From Postechiella marina (GTDB taxonomy: Bacteria > Bacteroidota > Bacteroidia > Flavobacteriales > Flavobacteriaceae), in NCBI RefSeq assembly GCF_039538365.1, contig NZ_BAABCA010000005.1, positions 248,001 through 312,000 on the forward strand: 64,000 bases of DNA, read 5' to 3'. Below the pieces are notes generated by a model. The model made no database searches, was not told the origin of the DNA, and saw only the letters and a list, made by a program, of their open reading frames with translations. Within the stretch, counting starts at the first letter, position 1. Each line of letters starts with the position of its first letter. Position numbers and translations under genes: made by a program. Of this stretch, positions 18,927 through 28,072 are shown piece after piece.

Positions 18927-19059
18927 TTGGAAGAAATTTGTGCAAAACATTAATAATATGCTATAAATATAGTAAATCCATATTTTCGACAAACTACATC
19001 GTGATGTTTATTGTTTTTAATACTTTCGTATAACCTATTTATGTTTTAACCCCAACCTT

Positions 19060-19803
19060 ATGAAAAATGTTTACCTAATTTTTATATTAACGTCTTTTTT
19101 AACTCTTAATGCACAAACTAATTGCGATGATGCCAATTATTATTTGGTTAGTGGTTATTCGCATGTAAAAAAGTCTTACGACTCCCACAATGTAAGTCAT
19201 TTAAAATACTCTGCCCAAAGAGCTTTGGAGGCTATTAACTTGTCTAAAAAAGCCATGAGTGGGTGCGATTGCCAAACCGCAACAGACCTTGCAGATAAAG
19301 CTATAGAACTTCTTGCTAAAGTGGAAGGTGCAGAAACTTGGGAGGATGGACGTTTTTATGTAAAACGAGCTAGAGATATTAGTAAAGAAAGTGTTATTGA
19401 GATTGATAAATGCTCTGTTAGTACAAGCACTGATAATGCTAATGATACAGAAAACGTTGCTCTTAACGATTTACAAAACGAACAGTTAAAATTAAAACAG
19501 CAACAAGAAGCTTTGGAAAAAAAAGCTAAAGAAATTAAGAGAAAGCTTGCCGAGCAAGAAGAGAAAAAAACGCTGTTAGAAAAAGAAACTCTTGTAGCGT
19601 CTTACAAAAAGGTAATAGCATCTACTATTAAAAACTACAACGAAACTTTAAAAGTAAGTGGTTCTAATTATAGCTTTACCAATAATATTGAAACTATAAA
19701 AGACCTAAATAAGCAAAATATTGAAAGTATAAAGGCTCATTATATTAATAGCCTTAAAACTATAACATCGACGTATTTAGCACAATTAAATTTATATAAA
19801 TAA
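19060..19803 (+). CDS. Exported coiled-coil protein of unknown function
   Basis: Protein of 247 residues with a signal peptide (about 1-19, ends LNAQ). Residues about 20-110 contain Cys-bearing helical sequence (CDDANYY, SGCDCQTATDLADKA, IDKCS). Residues about 135-180 are a charged coiled coil rich in Gln, Glu and Lys. The C-terminal third is Asn/Lys/Thr-rich. I recognise no catalytic motif; the pattern fits a periplasmic or surface helical protein. A near-consensus TACTTTCG lies at 19021-19028. A bidirectional terminator follows. Confidence 0.75.
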   Translation: MKNVYLIFILTSFLTLNAQTNCDDANYYLVSGYSHVKKSYDSHNVSHLKYSAQRALEAINLSKKAMSGCDCQTATDLADKAIELLAKVEGAETWEDGRFYVKRARDISKESVIEIDKCSVSTSTDNANDTENVALNDLQNEQLKLKQQQEALEKKAKEIKRKLAEQEEKKTLLEKETLVASYKKVIASTIKNYNETLKVSGSNYSFTNNIETIKDLNKQNIESIKAHYINSLKTITSTYLAQLNLYK

Positions 19804-19815
19804 GATATAAAAAAA

Positions 19816-19840
19816 CGCTCTAAAAATTTAGAGCGCTTTT
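19816..19840. terminator. Bidirectional terminator between convergent genes
   Basis: CGCTCTAAA and TTTAGAGCG form a 9-bp stem with a 2-base loop, flanked by A-run and T-run. It serves the coiled-coil gene and the response-regulator operon ending at 19843. Confidence 0.88.
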
Positions 19841-19842
19841 TA

Positions 19843-21006
19843 TTATTTTGATGCGAACATTTTTACATCGGCTTCGCTTACTTCTGTTCCGCCAAGAATA
19901 ATTAAACGCTCGACAACGTTTCTTAATTCTCTAATATTACCTGTCCAATCATAATCTTGCAATAATTTTATTGCACTGTCTGTAAATGTTTTTTTTACTG
20001 TTCCTTGTTCATTAGATATTTTTGCAGAAAAATGATTTATTAGCAAAGGTATATCGTCTCTCCTATCGTTTAAAGCAGGTACTTTAATTAAAATTACTGC
20101 TAACCTATGGTATAAATCTTCTCGAAAATTACCATCTGCAATTTCCTTTTTTAAATTCTTATTGGTTGCTGCAACTACACGAACGTTTACTTTAATATCT
20201 TTATCGCTACCAACACGTTGTATTTTGCTTTCTTGCAATGCTCTAAGTACTTTTGCTTGAGCCGATAAACTCATATCTCCTATTTCATCTAAAAAAATAG
20301 TACCTCCATTTGCTGCTTCAAACTTACCTGCTCTATCTTTATTTGCGCTTGTAAAAGCCCCTTTAACATGTCCAAATAATTCACTTTCTATTAATTCGCT
20401 TGGTATTGCTGCACAATTAACCTCTATTAAATTACCTTTCGCTCTGTCGCTCTTTTGGTGTAACCAGTGTGCCACCAACTCTTTACCTGTTCCGTTTGGC
20501 CCAGTAATTAGTACTCTAGCATCGGTAGGAGCTACTTTATCTATAATATCTTTAATTTGAGAAATACCTTCGCTTTCTCCAATCATTTCGTATTTCTTGC
20601 TTACTTTTTTCTTCAGAATTTTATTTTCTACAACCAATTCTTTTCTGTCTAAAGCATTTCTCACCGTGTTTAAAAGTCGGTTTAAATCTGGTGGTTTAGA
20701 TATGTAATCAAAAGCACCTAAACGCATCGTATTTACTGCTGTGTCTAAATCGCCATGACCAGAAATCATTACAATTGGTGTTTCTGGTTTAAGTTTTCTT
20801 GTAGCCTCTAATACTTCAACACCGTCCATTTTTGGCATTTTAATATCGCACAGTACTAAATCGTAGTCTTCTTTTTTTATTTTATCTATTCCAGACAAAC
20901 CATCTTCTGCTTCTTCTACCTGGTAAGTATCATTTTCTTCTGATAAGATTTTAACCAACACTCTACGTATAGCAGCCTCATCTTCTATAATTAATATTTT
21001 TGGCAT
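19843..21006 (-). CDS. Sigma-54-type response regulator lacking DNA-binding domain
   Basis: 387-residue NtrC-like protein. A receiver domain (about 1-120) has acidic pocket E8/D9, phosphorylation site D54 and K104. The AAA+ domain (about 140-375) has Walker A G169-PNGTGK175-E, Walker B GGTIFLDE (234-241) and the sigma-54 contact loop G216-A-F-T-S-A221 instead of the usual GAFTGA. The protein ends at about the close of the AAA+ domain, with no Fis-type helix-turn-helix. It may thus work without specific DNA binding or pair with another protein. It is the last gene of a five-gene operon (ABC transporter, MscS channel, DUF6268 protein). No cognate histidine kinase is adjacent. Confidence 0.92.
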   Translation of the reverse strand: MPKILIIEDEAAIRRVLVKILSEENDTYQVEEAEDGLSGIDKIKKEDYDLVLCDIKMPKMDGVEVLEATRKLKPETPIVMISGHGDLDTAVNTMRLGAFDYISKPPDLNRLLNTVRNALDRKELVVENKILKKKVSKKYEMIGESEGISQIKDIIDKVAPTDARVLITGPNGTGKELVAHWLHQKSDRAKGNLIEVNCAAIPSELIESELFGHVKGAFTSANKDRAGKFEAANGGTIFLDEIGDMSLSAQAKVLRALQESKIQRVGSDKDIKVNVRVVAATNKNLKKEIADGNFREDLYHRLAVILIKVPALNDRRDDIPLLINHFSAKISNEQGTVKKTFTDSAIKLLQDYDWTGNIRELRNVVERLIILGGTEVSEADVKMFASK

Positions 21007-21010
21007 TTTT

Positions 21011-21895
21011 CTATATTTTAAATTTTATTCCTGTTCTTAAATAAAACGCATTTACAGTGTTTAATTTAAAAATCTCGTCTCTATTTTTGTTTCTTAAAAC
21101 ATTATTTAATCTTAGTGTATAACCTGAATACAAATACCCTACCAAATGTTTCGAAAATAAATATTCGTATCCCAAACCAGCTACAATTACAGATAGTGAT
21201 ACGTGGTCTACGTATTTATCTTTAATAAGCGTTGCTTCTTGTAAATGTGCCAAATACCCATCTAAGGCAACAAAGCCCAACACTTTGCTCTTTGTGTTTA
21301 TAGCGTATTTTAGGTTAGATTTTGGTACACCAGCACTAAAACTCCACCTATCGTTTATTTGCCTAAAATAACTAACAAAGGGCAACGGAAAAGGGAGACC
21401 TGTTGTTGCATTGTAAGTTAAGCCCAAAATTAAACGGTAAGGGCGTTTTAAAGATGCTTCTTTTGTTCTGTCTTTAATTAACAAAACACCACCGTTTATA
21501 AAAATATCATCAGACACTATCTTATCTGTTAGTGTTGATGCTATTCTTGGGGTTAACTTAAAACCTACCCTCCATTTTTCGTTCCATTTAAATGTATAGC
21601 CTAAATTTAAATCTACGATATGAATATTTTTAAGACTATTGGCATTAAAAGGATAATCTTCTTCTAAATTTAATAGAATTTTATTGTACTCTGCCCCAAC
21701 TATTAAATATGAATCTTTTTTAAGCGCTATAGGGTAGTTTAACGAAGCTCTTATTCTAGTATATTTATCTTCTGAATTACTTTGAGGTATAAATGAATAT
21801 TCTAATCTAGCAAGATCTGTTAATTGAGAAAAAGCACAGTTGCTAAGTGCAACAAAAAATAAAATAAAATAAACATATTTAGACCTAGAACTCAT
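21011..21895 (-). CDS. DUF6268-like exported beta-rich protein
   Basis: Protein of 294 residues with a signal peptide (about 1-23, ends AFSQ). The rest is alternating polar/hydrophobic beta strands with aromatic ends (RLEYSFIPQ, YLIVGAEYNKILL, IVDLNLGYTFKW, HLVGYLYSGYTLRLNN, FYLRTGIKFKI), which suggests an outer-membrane beta barrel. It resembles the DUF6268 family by eye. Within the operon it sits between the MscS channel (1-base gap) and the response regulator (4-base gap). Function unknown; an envelope-stress role is possible from context only. Confidence 0.7.
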   Translation of the reverse strand: MSSRSKYVYFILFFVALSNCAFSQLTDLARLEYSFIPQSNSEDKYTRIRASLNYPIALKKDSYLIVGAEYNKILLNLEEDYPFNANSLKNIHIVDLNLGYTFKWNEKWRVGFKLTPRIASTLTDKIVSDDIFINGGVLLIKDRTKEASLKRPYRLILGLTYNATTGLPFPLPFVSYFRQINDRWSFSAGVPKSNLKYAINTKSKVLGFVALDGYLAHLQEATLIKDKYVDHVSLSVIVAGLGYEYLFSKHLVGYLYSGYTLRLNNVLRNKNRDEIFKLNTVNAFYLRTGIKFKI

Positions 21896-21896
21896 A

Positions 21897-22796
21897 TTAT
21901 TTTTTTGATTCTGATTGTTTTTGAATAATATGAATATCCCTTTGAGGAAAAGGTATTGATATGTTATGCGCTCTAAACAGCCTATCTATTTCGAAACGAA
22001 TATCGCTCTTAGGAATAGCTCCTTGAAAACTATCGTTTATAGTAAAAGCCATTCTAAATTCGAGAGCGCTATCTCCAAAATTTTCAAAAAAGACATATGG
22101 CGCAGGATAATTAAGTACCTTTTCATGGTTTGAAGCAGCCTCTAATAGTAGCTTTTTAACCAAATTAACATCACTACCATAAGCCACGCCAACCTTTACA
22201 CTCTCTCGTGTTGTAGTACCATTTTGGGTCCAATTATAAAGGCTATTAGTAAGGTATAAATGGTTTGGTATAATTAAAACCTTATTATCTATGGTTACTG
22301 CTCTGGTTGTTCTTAATTTAATTTCTTCTACACGTCCTACCTTACCTTCTAACTCTACAATATCTCCAACATGCACAGATTGATCTACAAGAATAAAAAT
22401 ACCCGAAATTATATCTTGAAACAATGTTTGTAAAGCTAAACCAATACCTATTAATAAACCTGCAGAAGCTGCCAAAACTGCATTTACATTTATACCAACA
22501 GTACTAAAAGCAACTAATAATACTATAAGATAAATTAGCCATCGAGAAAAGGAGAATACTGTGGTAAACTTAACTTTATCTGCTTCTGGCAATTTACGCG
22601 TAAATATTCGTTTTACTAAAGTAAGAATGACATTGGTAAGTAAAAAAAACACACATACTAAAAGCACAAAACCTATGGTTATTTTTATGGTTTTATCGTC
22701 GTTTACATAAAGCTGTATGTTAGAAAAATCTACAAAACGCCCCCAAATAGAACTTTCTGTTATTGCTTCTTCAATTTTGTCTATATTTTGAATCAT
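21897..22796 (-). CDS. MscS-family mechanosensitive ion channel
   Basis: Small-conductance mechanosensitive channel homologue of 299 residues. It has hydrophobic segments at about 38-60, 85-105 and 108-130. The third is the pore-lining helix rich in Gly/Ala (LAASAGLLIGIGLALQTLFQ), followed by the conserved ISGIFILVDQSVHVGDIVEL beta domain. Members release solutes on hypo-osmotic shock at the inner membrane. It is separated by one base from both the upstream ABC permease and the downstream DUF6268 gene, so it is translated from the operon message. Confidence 0.93.
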   Translation of the reverse strand: MIQNIDKIEEAITESSIWGRFVDFSNIQLYVNDDKTIKITIGFVLLVCVFFLLTNVILTLVKRIFTRKLPEADKVKFTTVFSFSRWLIYLIVLLVAFSTVGINVNAVLAASAGLLIGIGLALQTLFQDIISGIFILVDQSVHVGDIVELEGKVGRVEEIKLRTTRAVTIDNKVLIIPNHLYLTNSLYNWTQNGTTTRESVKVGVAYGSDVNLVKKLLLEAASNHEKVLNYPAPYVFFENFGDSALEFRMAFTINDSFQGAIPKSDIRFEIDRLFRAHNISIPFPQRDIHIIQKQSESKK

Positions 22797-22797
22797 A

Positions 22798-24111
22798 CTA
22801 ATATTTAATCCATTTTATAAGTTCTTTATAACTCGGTTTTTTACCATACATTAAAATACCAACTCGGTAAATTTTTGCTGCAAACCATACTGCACCAATA
22901 AATGTTGCTATTAAAATTAATAACGACACTAATTGTTGCCAAAGCGGAACACCAAAAGGAATTCGCATAAGCATAACAATTGGCGATGTAAATGGTACAA
23001 AAGAAAATATGGTAGATACCGTGCCATGCGGATCTTCGACTACCGTAAAAGCACCTACATAAAAAGCCAATACTAATGGAATTATAATTGCAGGCATAAA
23101 TTGCTGCGTATCTGTTTCACTATCTACTGCTGCGCCTATAGCAGCATAAAGCGAACTGTATAATAAATAACCGCCAATAAAAAACAAAATAAAAGCTATA
23201 ATTAGGTTTAATAATGGTAAATTTTGAATAGCTATAAAAATACCCTGCATATCTAAATTACCACTACTTCTATTCATGCTTTGCTCTAGCAATTGCTGCT
23301 GTGGCGTATTCATAGCCGATACATCTATACCTAAAAACATAGGCACAATTAACAATAACAAGCTAAGCAATATAGACCATATAATAAACTGTGTTACACC
23401 CGCCATAGATGTACCAATAATTTTACCTAACATAAGTTGCATAGGCTTTACAGACGATATAATAACCTCTATAATTCTGCTTGTTTTTTCTTCAATAACA
23501 CTTCGCATTATCATATTACCATATATAACAATAAACATTAGCAGTAGGTAACCTATTAAAACACCAAAAGCCAAATTAACCCAGCCTTCTTCTTTAGATG
23601 TTTTTTTACCTTCAAAATTTTCTTGAACTATAGTTATGCCTATTTTAGATTTTGCTAATTGATCGACATCAATACCCAATTTTTTTCTATTTTTAGTTGT
23701 AAGCTCTGCTTGTATAATTTTTTCAAGGTTTACAATAACACTAGGCGATGGAGATTCTTCTGAATAAAATTTAATATGTTTTGATATAGAATTTAAACCA
23801 GACACTTTCTCTATATGCAACAAACCGTAGCTTGAAGCCTCGACAACCAAAGCTCTAGCCTCTTCTAGGCTTAAATTTTGAAGTTTGTGGTAAGTTACAT
23901 GTTCTGTGCTTGTAAAAGCATCTTGTACCAAACCAGATTCGTCTAAAATTGAAATTACACGAACTTTATCTTTATTTAATTGAGATAAATATGACACAAC
24001 AGATATCAAGGCTATCATAATTATCGGACTTAAAAAAGTCATGATTATAAACGATTTATTTTTAACTTTAGTTAAATATTCTCGTTTTATAATAAGTGGT
24101 AAGTGATTCAT
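22798..24111 (-). CDS. ABC transporter permease, NatB-like
   Basis: ABC-2 type permease of 437 residues. One membrane segment at about 22-44 is followed by a large extracytoplasmic region (about 45-180) and then five or six membrane segments. The order and the IIMRSVIEEKTSRIIEVIISSVKP motif are typical of NatB / DUF3526-like exporters. It pairs with the ATPase at 24115 (3-base gap). NatAB-type systems export Na+ or other small solutes in Bacillus; for this protein the substrate is unknown. Confidence 0.9.
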   Translation of the reverse strand: MNHLPLIIKREYLTKVKNKSFIIMTFLSPIIMIALISVVSYLSQLNKDKVRVISILDESGLVQDAFTSTEHVTYHKLQNLSLEEARALVVEASSYGLLHIEKVSGLNSISKHIKFYSEESPSPSVIVNLEKIIQAELTTKNRKKLGIDVDQLAKSKIGITIVQENFEGKKTSKEEGWVNLAFGVLIGYLLLMFIVIYGNMIMRSVIEEKTSRIIEVIISSVKPMQLMLGKIIGTSMAGVTQFIIWSILLSLLLLIVPMFLGIDVSAMNTPQQQLLEQSMNRSSGNLDMQGIFIAIQNLPLLNLIIAFILFFIGGYLLYSSLYAAIGAAVDSETDTQQFMPAIIIPLVLAFYVGAFTVVEDPHGTVSTIFSFVPFTSPIVMLMRIPFGVPLWQQLVSLLILIATFIGAVWFAAKIYRVGILMYGKKPSYKELIKWIKY

Positions 24112-24114
24112 AAA

Positions 24115-25041
24115 TTAATTATTCTTAACCGTTTGAATAAAAATATCGTTTACACTTGGTATTAACTCTACAAAATGAGACACTTCTCCTTTTGATGTTA
24201 AATACTGAAGCAAATCGTTAGGTTTTTCTGTTTGAGAAAGCTTGATGTTTAATTTTAACTCGCCTCCTAAAGTTTTAAAATAAGCAGGTGTCGTTTTAAA
24301 TTTACTAGAAATGTCTTGTTCTAATTGAGACAAATTACCAGTAGATATACCTACCTCGTATGTATTGGTTTTATATTGACGCTTAATATCGGTTAATTTT
24401 CCATCTAAAATTTTATTCGATTTATTAATTAAAGTAATATCGTCGCACAACTCTTCTACAGATTCCATTCTATGGGTCGAAAAAATTACAGTAGCTCCAT
24501 TTTCTCGTAATCTTAAAATTTCGTCTTTAATTAAATTAGCATTTATAGGGTCGAAACCAGAAAAAGGTTCATCAAAAATTAATAATTTAGGCTGATGCAA
24601 TACCGTAACAACAAACTGTATTTTTTGTGCCATTCCTTTAGATAGTTCTTGGATTTTTTTATTCCACCAATCTCCAATTTCTAAACGATCGAACCAGTAT
24701 TTTAATCGGGTTTTAGCTTCTTTTTTGCTAAGCCCCTTTAATTGTGCTAAATACAGTGCTTGTTCGCCTACCTTCATAGACTTATACAAACCACGCTCTT
24801 CGGGTAAATACCCTATGTCTTTTATATGTTTTTCTTGTAATGGCTCGCCATCTAAATTAACAAAACCAGTATCTGGCATCGTTATTTGATTTACAATCCT
24901 TATAAGTGTTGTTTTCCCTGCTCCGTTTGGCCCTAAAAGTCCGTAAATACTTCCTTTAGGCACAGCTAAAGACACATTATTTAAAGCTGTAAAATCTCCA
25001 AATTTTTTAGAAACTGCGTTAACTTCCAGTAAGTTACTCAT
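24115..25041 (-). CDS. ABC transporter ATP-binding protein, NatA-like
   Basis: ATPase of 308 residues. Walker A LLGPNGAGKTTL, signature LSKGMAQKIQF (an atypical LSKGM form common in this subfamily), Walker B LLIFDEPFSGFDP, and the H-loop FSTHRMES are present. The last 80 residues form the DUF4162-type accessory domain. It is the first gene of the operon that runs to the response regulator at 19843. Works with the permease directly downstream. Confidence 0.93.
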   Translation of the reverse strand: MSNLLEVNAVSKKFGDFTALNNVSLAVPKGSIYGLLGPNGAGKTTLIRIVNQITMPDTGFVNLDGEPLQEKHIKDIGYLPEERGLYKSMKVGEQALYLAQLKGLSKKEAKTRLKYWFDRLEIGDWWNKKIQELSKGMAQKIQFVVTVLHQPKLLIFDEPFSGFDPINANLIKDEILRLRENGATVIFSTHRMESVEELCDDITLINKSNKILDGKLTDIKRQYKTNTYEVGISTGNLSQLEQDISSKFKTTPAYFKTLGGELKLNIKLSQTEKPNDLLQYLTSKGEVSHFVELIPSVNDIFIQTVKNN

Positions 25042-25353
25042 TCTTAATTTTTAATGTACTTATTTGTGTAAATATATTAAATGTGAACAAGAGAAACGAA
25101 GTGCTTGATACATAATTTTAGAAATAATTTGATAGACTATTCTCTTGTTTCTAGATCTTGAATAAAATTAATTTAGAATTATACAACAATAATTAAGATA
25201 TTTTATAAAAAACAAAACCCACCCTCAAAAAAAATTAAGGATGGGAAAAAAATTGCTATGAAAAAGAAAAATTATCACTAAAATAAATTTAGCGATATCC
25301 AAATATAGTTTTTTTTTCTTAATTAAGACAACATCTTGATAATTAGTTTTTGG
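25042..25353. other. Intergenic region with weak dyads, no gene seen
   Basis: About 310 bases between the ABC ATPase start and the dnaJ terminator. It holds a 10-bp inverted repeat AACAAGAGAA (25086-25095) / TTCTCTTGTT (25140-25149). A weaker hairpin CCCACCCT/AGGATGGG (25218-25245) is followed on the minus strand by T-rich sequence, so a second terminator or small RNA end is possible. A copy of a 23-24 base A-rich repeat (25260-25283) recurs at 63301. No exact TAnnTTTG for the ABC operon was found. Confidence 0.45.
25260..25283 (+). repeat. A-rich repeat, copy 1 of 2
   Basis: GAAAAAGAAAAATTATCACT plus AAAA. The second copy at 63301-63323 is identical except for one missing A. Confidence 0.5.
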
Positions 25354-25381
25354 CATAAAAAAATCCGTACAAGTACGGATT
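25354..25381 (-). terminator. Terminator after dnaJ
   Basis: AATCCGTAC and GTACGGATT form a 9-bp stem with a 2-base loop; on the minus strand it is followed by seven T residues. It ends the grpE-dnaJ operon. Confidence 0.9.
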
Positions 25382-25403
25382 CTTTATATTTTATGCTTGT
25401 TTT

Positions 25404-26525
25404 TTAAGAAAACATATCTTTTACCTTCTCAAAAAACGATTTATCTGAACTTTCTGGTTTTGGATCGAAATGCTCATCTTCTCTCATATTTTCAAAAAAT
25501 TCTTTCTGTTGCTTACTTAATGTTTTTGGTGTCCATACATTTACATGTACTAGTAAATCGCCTTTACCATATCCATTTATACTTGGTATTCCTTTTCCGC
25601 GTAAGCGTAAAATTTTACCAGATTGTACACCTGCTTCTACTTTTATACGCACTTTACCTGTTACAGTATCTATTTCTTTAGATGTACCAAGTACAGCGTC
25701 TGGTAAGCTTACATACAAATCGTAATGCAAATTATCGCCTTCACGCTGTAGTTTTTCGTGATCTATTTCTTCTATAGCTACTAAAAGATCTCCAGACACA
25801 CCATTACCTGGTGCTTCGTTACCTTTTCCAGAAACTTTAAGTTGCATACCATCAACAACACCTGCTGGTATTTTAATAGATACCGTTTCTTCTGCTACTT
25901 TTAAACCTTGTGCATCTGCGTCACTAGATTTTTTATCTATTATTTGCCCTGCTCCACCACATACATTACATGGTGCAGAAGTTTGCATTCTACCTAAAAT
26001 AGTGTTTGCAATACGTGTTACTTGCCCTGTACCATTACATGTTGTACATGTTTTATAAGTGGTTCCTGGTGCTTGAATTTTACGTTTTACTTTTATTTTT
26101 TTCTCGACACCGTTAGCAATTTCTTCTAAAGTTAATTTTACGCGAATACGTAGATTACTTCCTTTAACACGACGTTGGCCTCCGCCACCGCCAAAACCGC
26201 CTCCGCCGAAGCCTCCGCCACCAAAAATATCGCCAAACTGACTAAATATGTCATCCATATTCATTCCGCCACCGCCGAAACCACCGCCGCCTCCGCCGTT
26301 TTCGAAAGCTTGATGACCATATTGGTCGTATCTCGCTTTTTTATTCTCGTCACTAAGTATCTCGTAAGCTTCTGCAGCTTCCTTAAATTTAGCTTCTGCA
26401 GTTTTGTCATCCGGATTTTTATCTGGGTGAAACTGTATCGCTTTTTTACGGTATGCTTTTTTTATCTCGGCACCACTAGCGCCTTTGCTAACACCTAATA
26501 TTTCGTAAAAGTCTCTTTTAGCCAT
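25404..26525 (-). CDS. dnaJ: Chaperone DnaJ with reduced zinc domain
   Basis: Hsp40 co-chaperone of DnaK, 373 residues. The J domain carries H33-P-D35, and residues about 76-116 form a Gly-rich linker (GGGGFGGGG repeats). The zinc region has only two CxxCxGxG motifs, C160-TT-C163 and C186-NV-C189. By alignment with E. coli DnaJ in memory these are motifs 2 and 3, so zinc centre II remains and centre I is gone. C-terminal substrate-binding domains follow. It is 55 bases downstream of grpE in one operon. The same reduction is, as far as I recall, usual in Bacteroidota. Confidence 0.97.
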   Translation of the reverse strand: MAKRDFYEILGVSKGASGAEIKKAYRKKAIQFHPDKNPDDKTAEAKFKEAAEAYEILSDENKKARYDQYGHQAFENGGGGGGFGGGGMNMDDIFSQFGDIFGGGGFGGGGFGGGGGQRRVKGSNLRIRVKLTLEEIANGVEKKIKVKRKIQAPGTTYKTCTTCNGTGQVTRIANTILGRMQTSAPCNVCGGAGQIIDKKSSDADAQGLKVAEETVSIKIPAGVVDGMQLKVSGKGNEAPGNGVSGDLLVAIEEIDHEKLQREGDNLHYDLYVSLPDAVLGTSKEIDTVTGKVRIKVEAGVQSGKILRLRGKGIPSINGYGKGDLLVHVNVWTPKTLSKQQKEFFENMREDEHFDPKPESSDKSFFEKVKDMFS

Positions 26526-26580
26526 GTCTTGAATTTAAATCCTTCTTAAAAAAAGAAAAGGACTTTAATAAATTTATTTT

Positions 26581-27129
26581 TTATTGTCCGATTACTACTT
26601 TTGGAAAACGAATAACTTTTTCTCCTAATACGTAACCCTTTTCAACTACATCTATAATTTTTCCTTTCATATCGTCTGTAGGTGCAGGAATTTGTGTAAT
26701 AGCTTCATGGTTGTCTGCATTAAATACATCTCCGCTTTCTACCTTCATTACAGATAATCCTTTTTGCTCTAAAGTTGTTATTAATTTTTGATAAATTAAT
26801 AGTACACCTTTACGTAATTCTTCTGCCTCTTTATCATCTTCTATATGTGTTAAAGCACGCTCAAAATCGTCTAGAACTGGTAACATTGACACCATGACGT
26901 CTTGACTTGCTGTTTTAAACAATTCTATACGCTCTTTAGATGTTCTTTTTTTATAATTTTCGAATTCGGCAAAAAGTCTTAAAAACTTATCTTTTTCTTG
27001 TTTTATTTCTTCTTGCAACTTTTCTTCAACAGTAAGCTCTTCAACCTGCTCTTCTACTTCTGCGGTTTCTGTTTGTGCAGTATTAACCTGCTCGTTCTCT
27101 ATATCTTTATTTTCTTCTTTTTTACTCAT
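26581..27129 (-). CDS. grpE: Nucleotide exchange factor GrpE
   Basis: DnaK nucleotide exchange factor of 182 residues. An acidic coiled-coil N-terminus (residues about 1-45, rich in Glu/Gln) is followed by the long helix with EKDKFLRLFAEFENYKKRT and the C-terminal beta domain ending EKGYVLGEKVIRFPKVVIGQ. First gene of grpE-dnaJ. Its promoter carries the same tandem ATGTCAT motif as dnaK, which suggests common stress control. Confidence 0.97.
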   Translation of the reverse strand: MSKKEENKDIENEQVNTAQTETAEVEEQVEELTVEEKLQEEIKQEKDKFLRLFAEFENYKKRTSKERIELFKTASQDVMVSMLPVLDDFERALTHIEDDKEAEELRKGVLLIYQKLITTLEQKGLSVMKVESGDVFNADNHEAITQIPAPTDDMKGKIIDVVEKGYVLGEKVIRFPKVVIGQ

Positions 27130-27166
27130 GCTAAATTTAATTTATGCAAATACTAAAATTAGTTGG

Positions 27167-27206
27167 CAAAAGTACTGCCATTATTGTAAAAATGTCATAA
27201 TGTCAT
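27167..27206 (-). promoter_or_regulatory. grpE promoter with tandem ATGACAT element
   Basis: On the minus strand: ATGACAT-T-ATGACAT (27192-27206), a 17-base spacer, then the exact -7 element TACTTTTG (27167-27174). The spacer has TGGCA next to the -7. The dnaK promoter has the same arrangement, and the repeat is at the -33 position. Neither is a CIRCE element. Confidence 0.65.
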
Positions 27207-27286
27207 TATTTTTTTTTATTTTTATTTTAACATATTACTGCTACATATTTTATAATTTTATCGGTTAATAACAAAAACTCCTAAAA

Positions 27287-27943
27287 ATGAAAAAACGCAT
27301 TACAACAATTTTTACTTTAGCAGCATTAACAATTGCTACTGTTAGCTGTAAAGATAAGGCTAAAGAAGCCACTACAGCAGAAGTTCAAGAAGTTAAAACA
27401 GAGGCCTCTGCTTCGCAAAAGTATATTGCAGACGCTGCTGCATCTTCTATACAATGGAAAGGCAATAAACCAGGTGGATCGCATAATGGAACTATAAAAA
27501 TAGAGAATGGTGTTTTATCGGCCAATGGAGATAAAATAGAAAGTGGTTCTTTTTTAATTAACATGGGATCTATTGTTGTTGAAGATATTCCCGCTGATGA
27601 CAAAATGAATGGAAAATTACTTGGACATTTAAAGGATGCTGATTTTTTTGATGTTGAAGCACACCCTAATGCTGCATTCGAAATTACAGGATCTACAGTT
27701 GCCGAAGGAAAAACTATGCTTTCTGGTAACTTATCTATAAAAGGGATAAAGCATAATATTACTTTTCCTGTTTCTGTAACTAACGATGCTAACGGATTAA
27801 CTTTAACTAGTGAAACGTTTACTATTGATAGAACAAAATGGGATATTAAATATAAATCTAAATCTGTTTTTGGAGATTTAGGCGATAAGTTTATTAATGA
27901 CGATATCGAATTAAAAATTACAGTTAAAGCTGCTAAGGCTTAA
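27287..27943 (+). CDS. YceI-family lipoprotein
   Basis: Lipoprotein of 218 residues with lipobox TVSC (lipid Cys C21), a short Ala/Glu/Lys linker, and a YceI lipocalin-like domain from about residue 46 (SIQWKGNKPGGSHNGTIKI ... KHNITFPVSVT ... LKITVKAAK). The YceI fold binds isoprenoid or lipid-like molecules in the periplasm. Single gene, divergent from grpE, with a clear terminator. Confidence 0.92.
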   Translation: MKKRITTIFTLAALTIATVSCKDKAKEATTAEVQEVKTEASASQKYIADAAASSIQWKGNKPGGSHNGTIKIENGVLSANGDKIESGSFLINMGSIVVEDIPADDKMNGKLLGHLKDADFFDVEAHPNAAFEITGSTVAEGKTMLSGNLSIKGIKHNITFPVSVTNDANGLTLTSETFTIDRTKWDIKYKSKSVFGDLGDKFINDDIELKITVKAAKA

Positions 27944-27964
27944 TTAAAACAGTTAATTTATTAA

Positions 27965-27995
27965 AACCACTTTGTTTTCTCAAAGTGGTTTTTTT
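27965..27995 (+). terminator. Terminator after yceI-like gene
   Basis: AACCACTTTG and CAAAGTGGTT form a 10-bp perfect stem with a 6-base loop, followed by seven T residues. Confidence 0.92.
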
Positions 27996-28072
27996 ATGCT
28001 TTTATTTAAAATTAATGTTAATTACTCGGTCTTAAACCAATAGTTACTCATATTTAAACTACCATTTACCAA

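Noticed and set aside
18927..18992. 22-residue N-terminal extension of the PPK2 protein, signal-peptide-like
   Set aside because: PPK2 proteins are cytoplasmic and the family begins after the internal Met; treated as upstream noncoding frame.
25259..25282. Seven-codon ORF (MKKKNYH) in the spacer downstream of dnaJ
   Set aside because: Too short, overlaps a repeat also found in a 3' untranslated region.
26175..26498. 107-codon plus-strand frame opposite dnaJ
   Set aside because: It mirrors the Gly-rich coding repeat of dnaJ, with Ala/Thr-rich nonsense composition.
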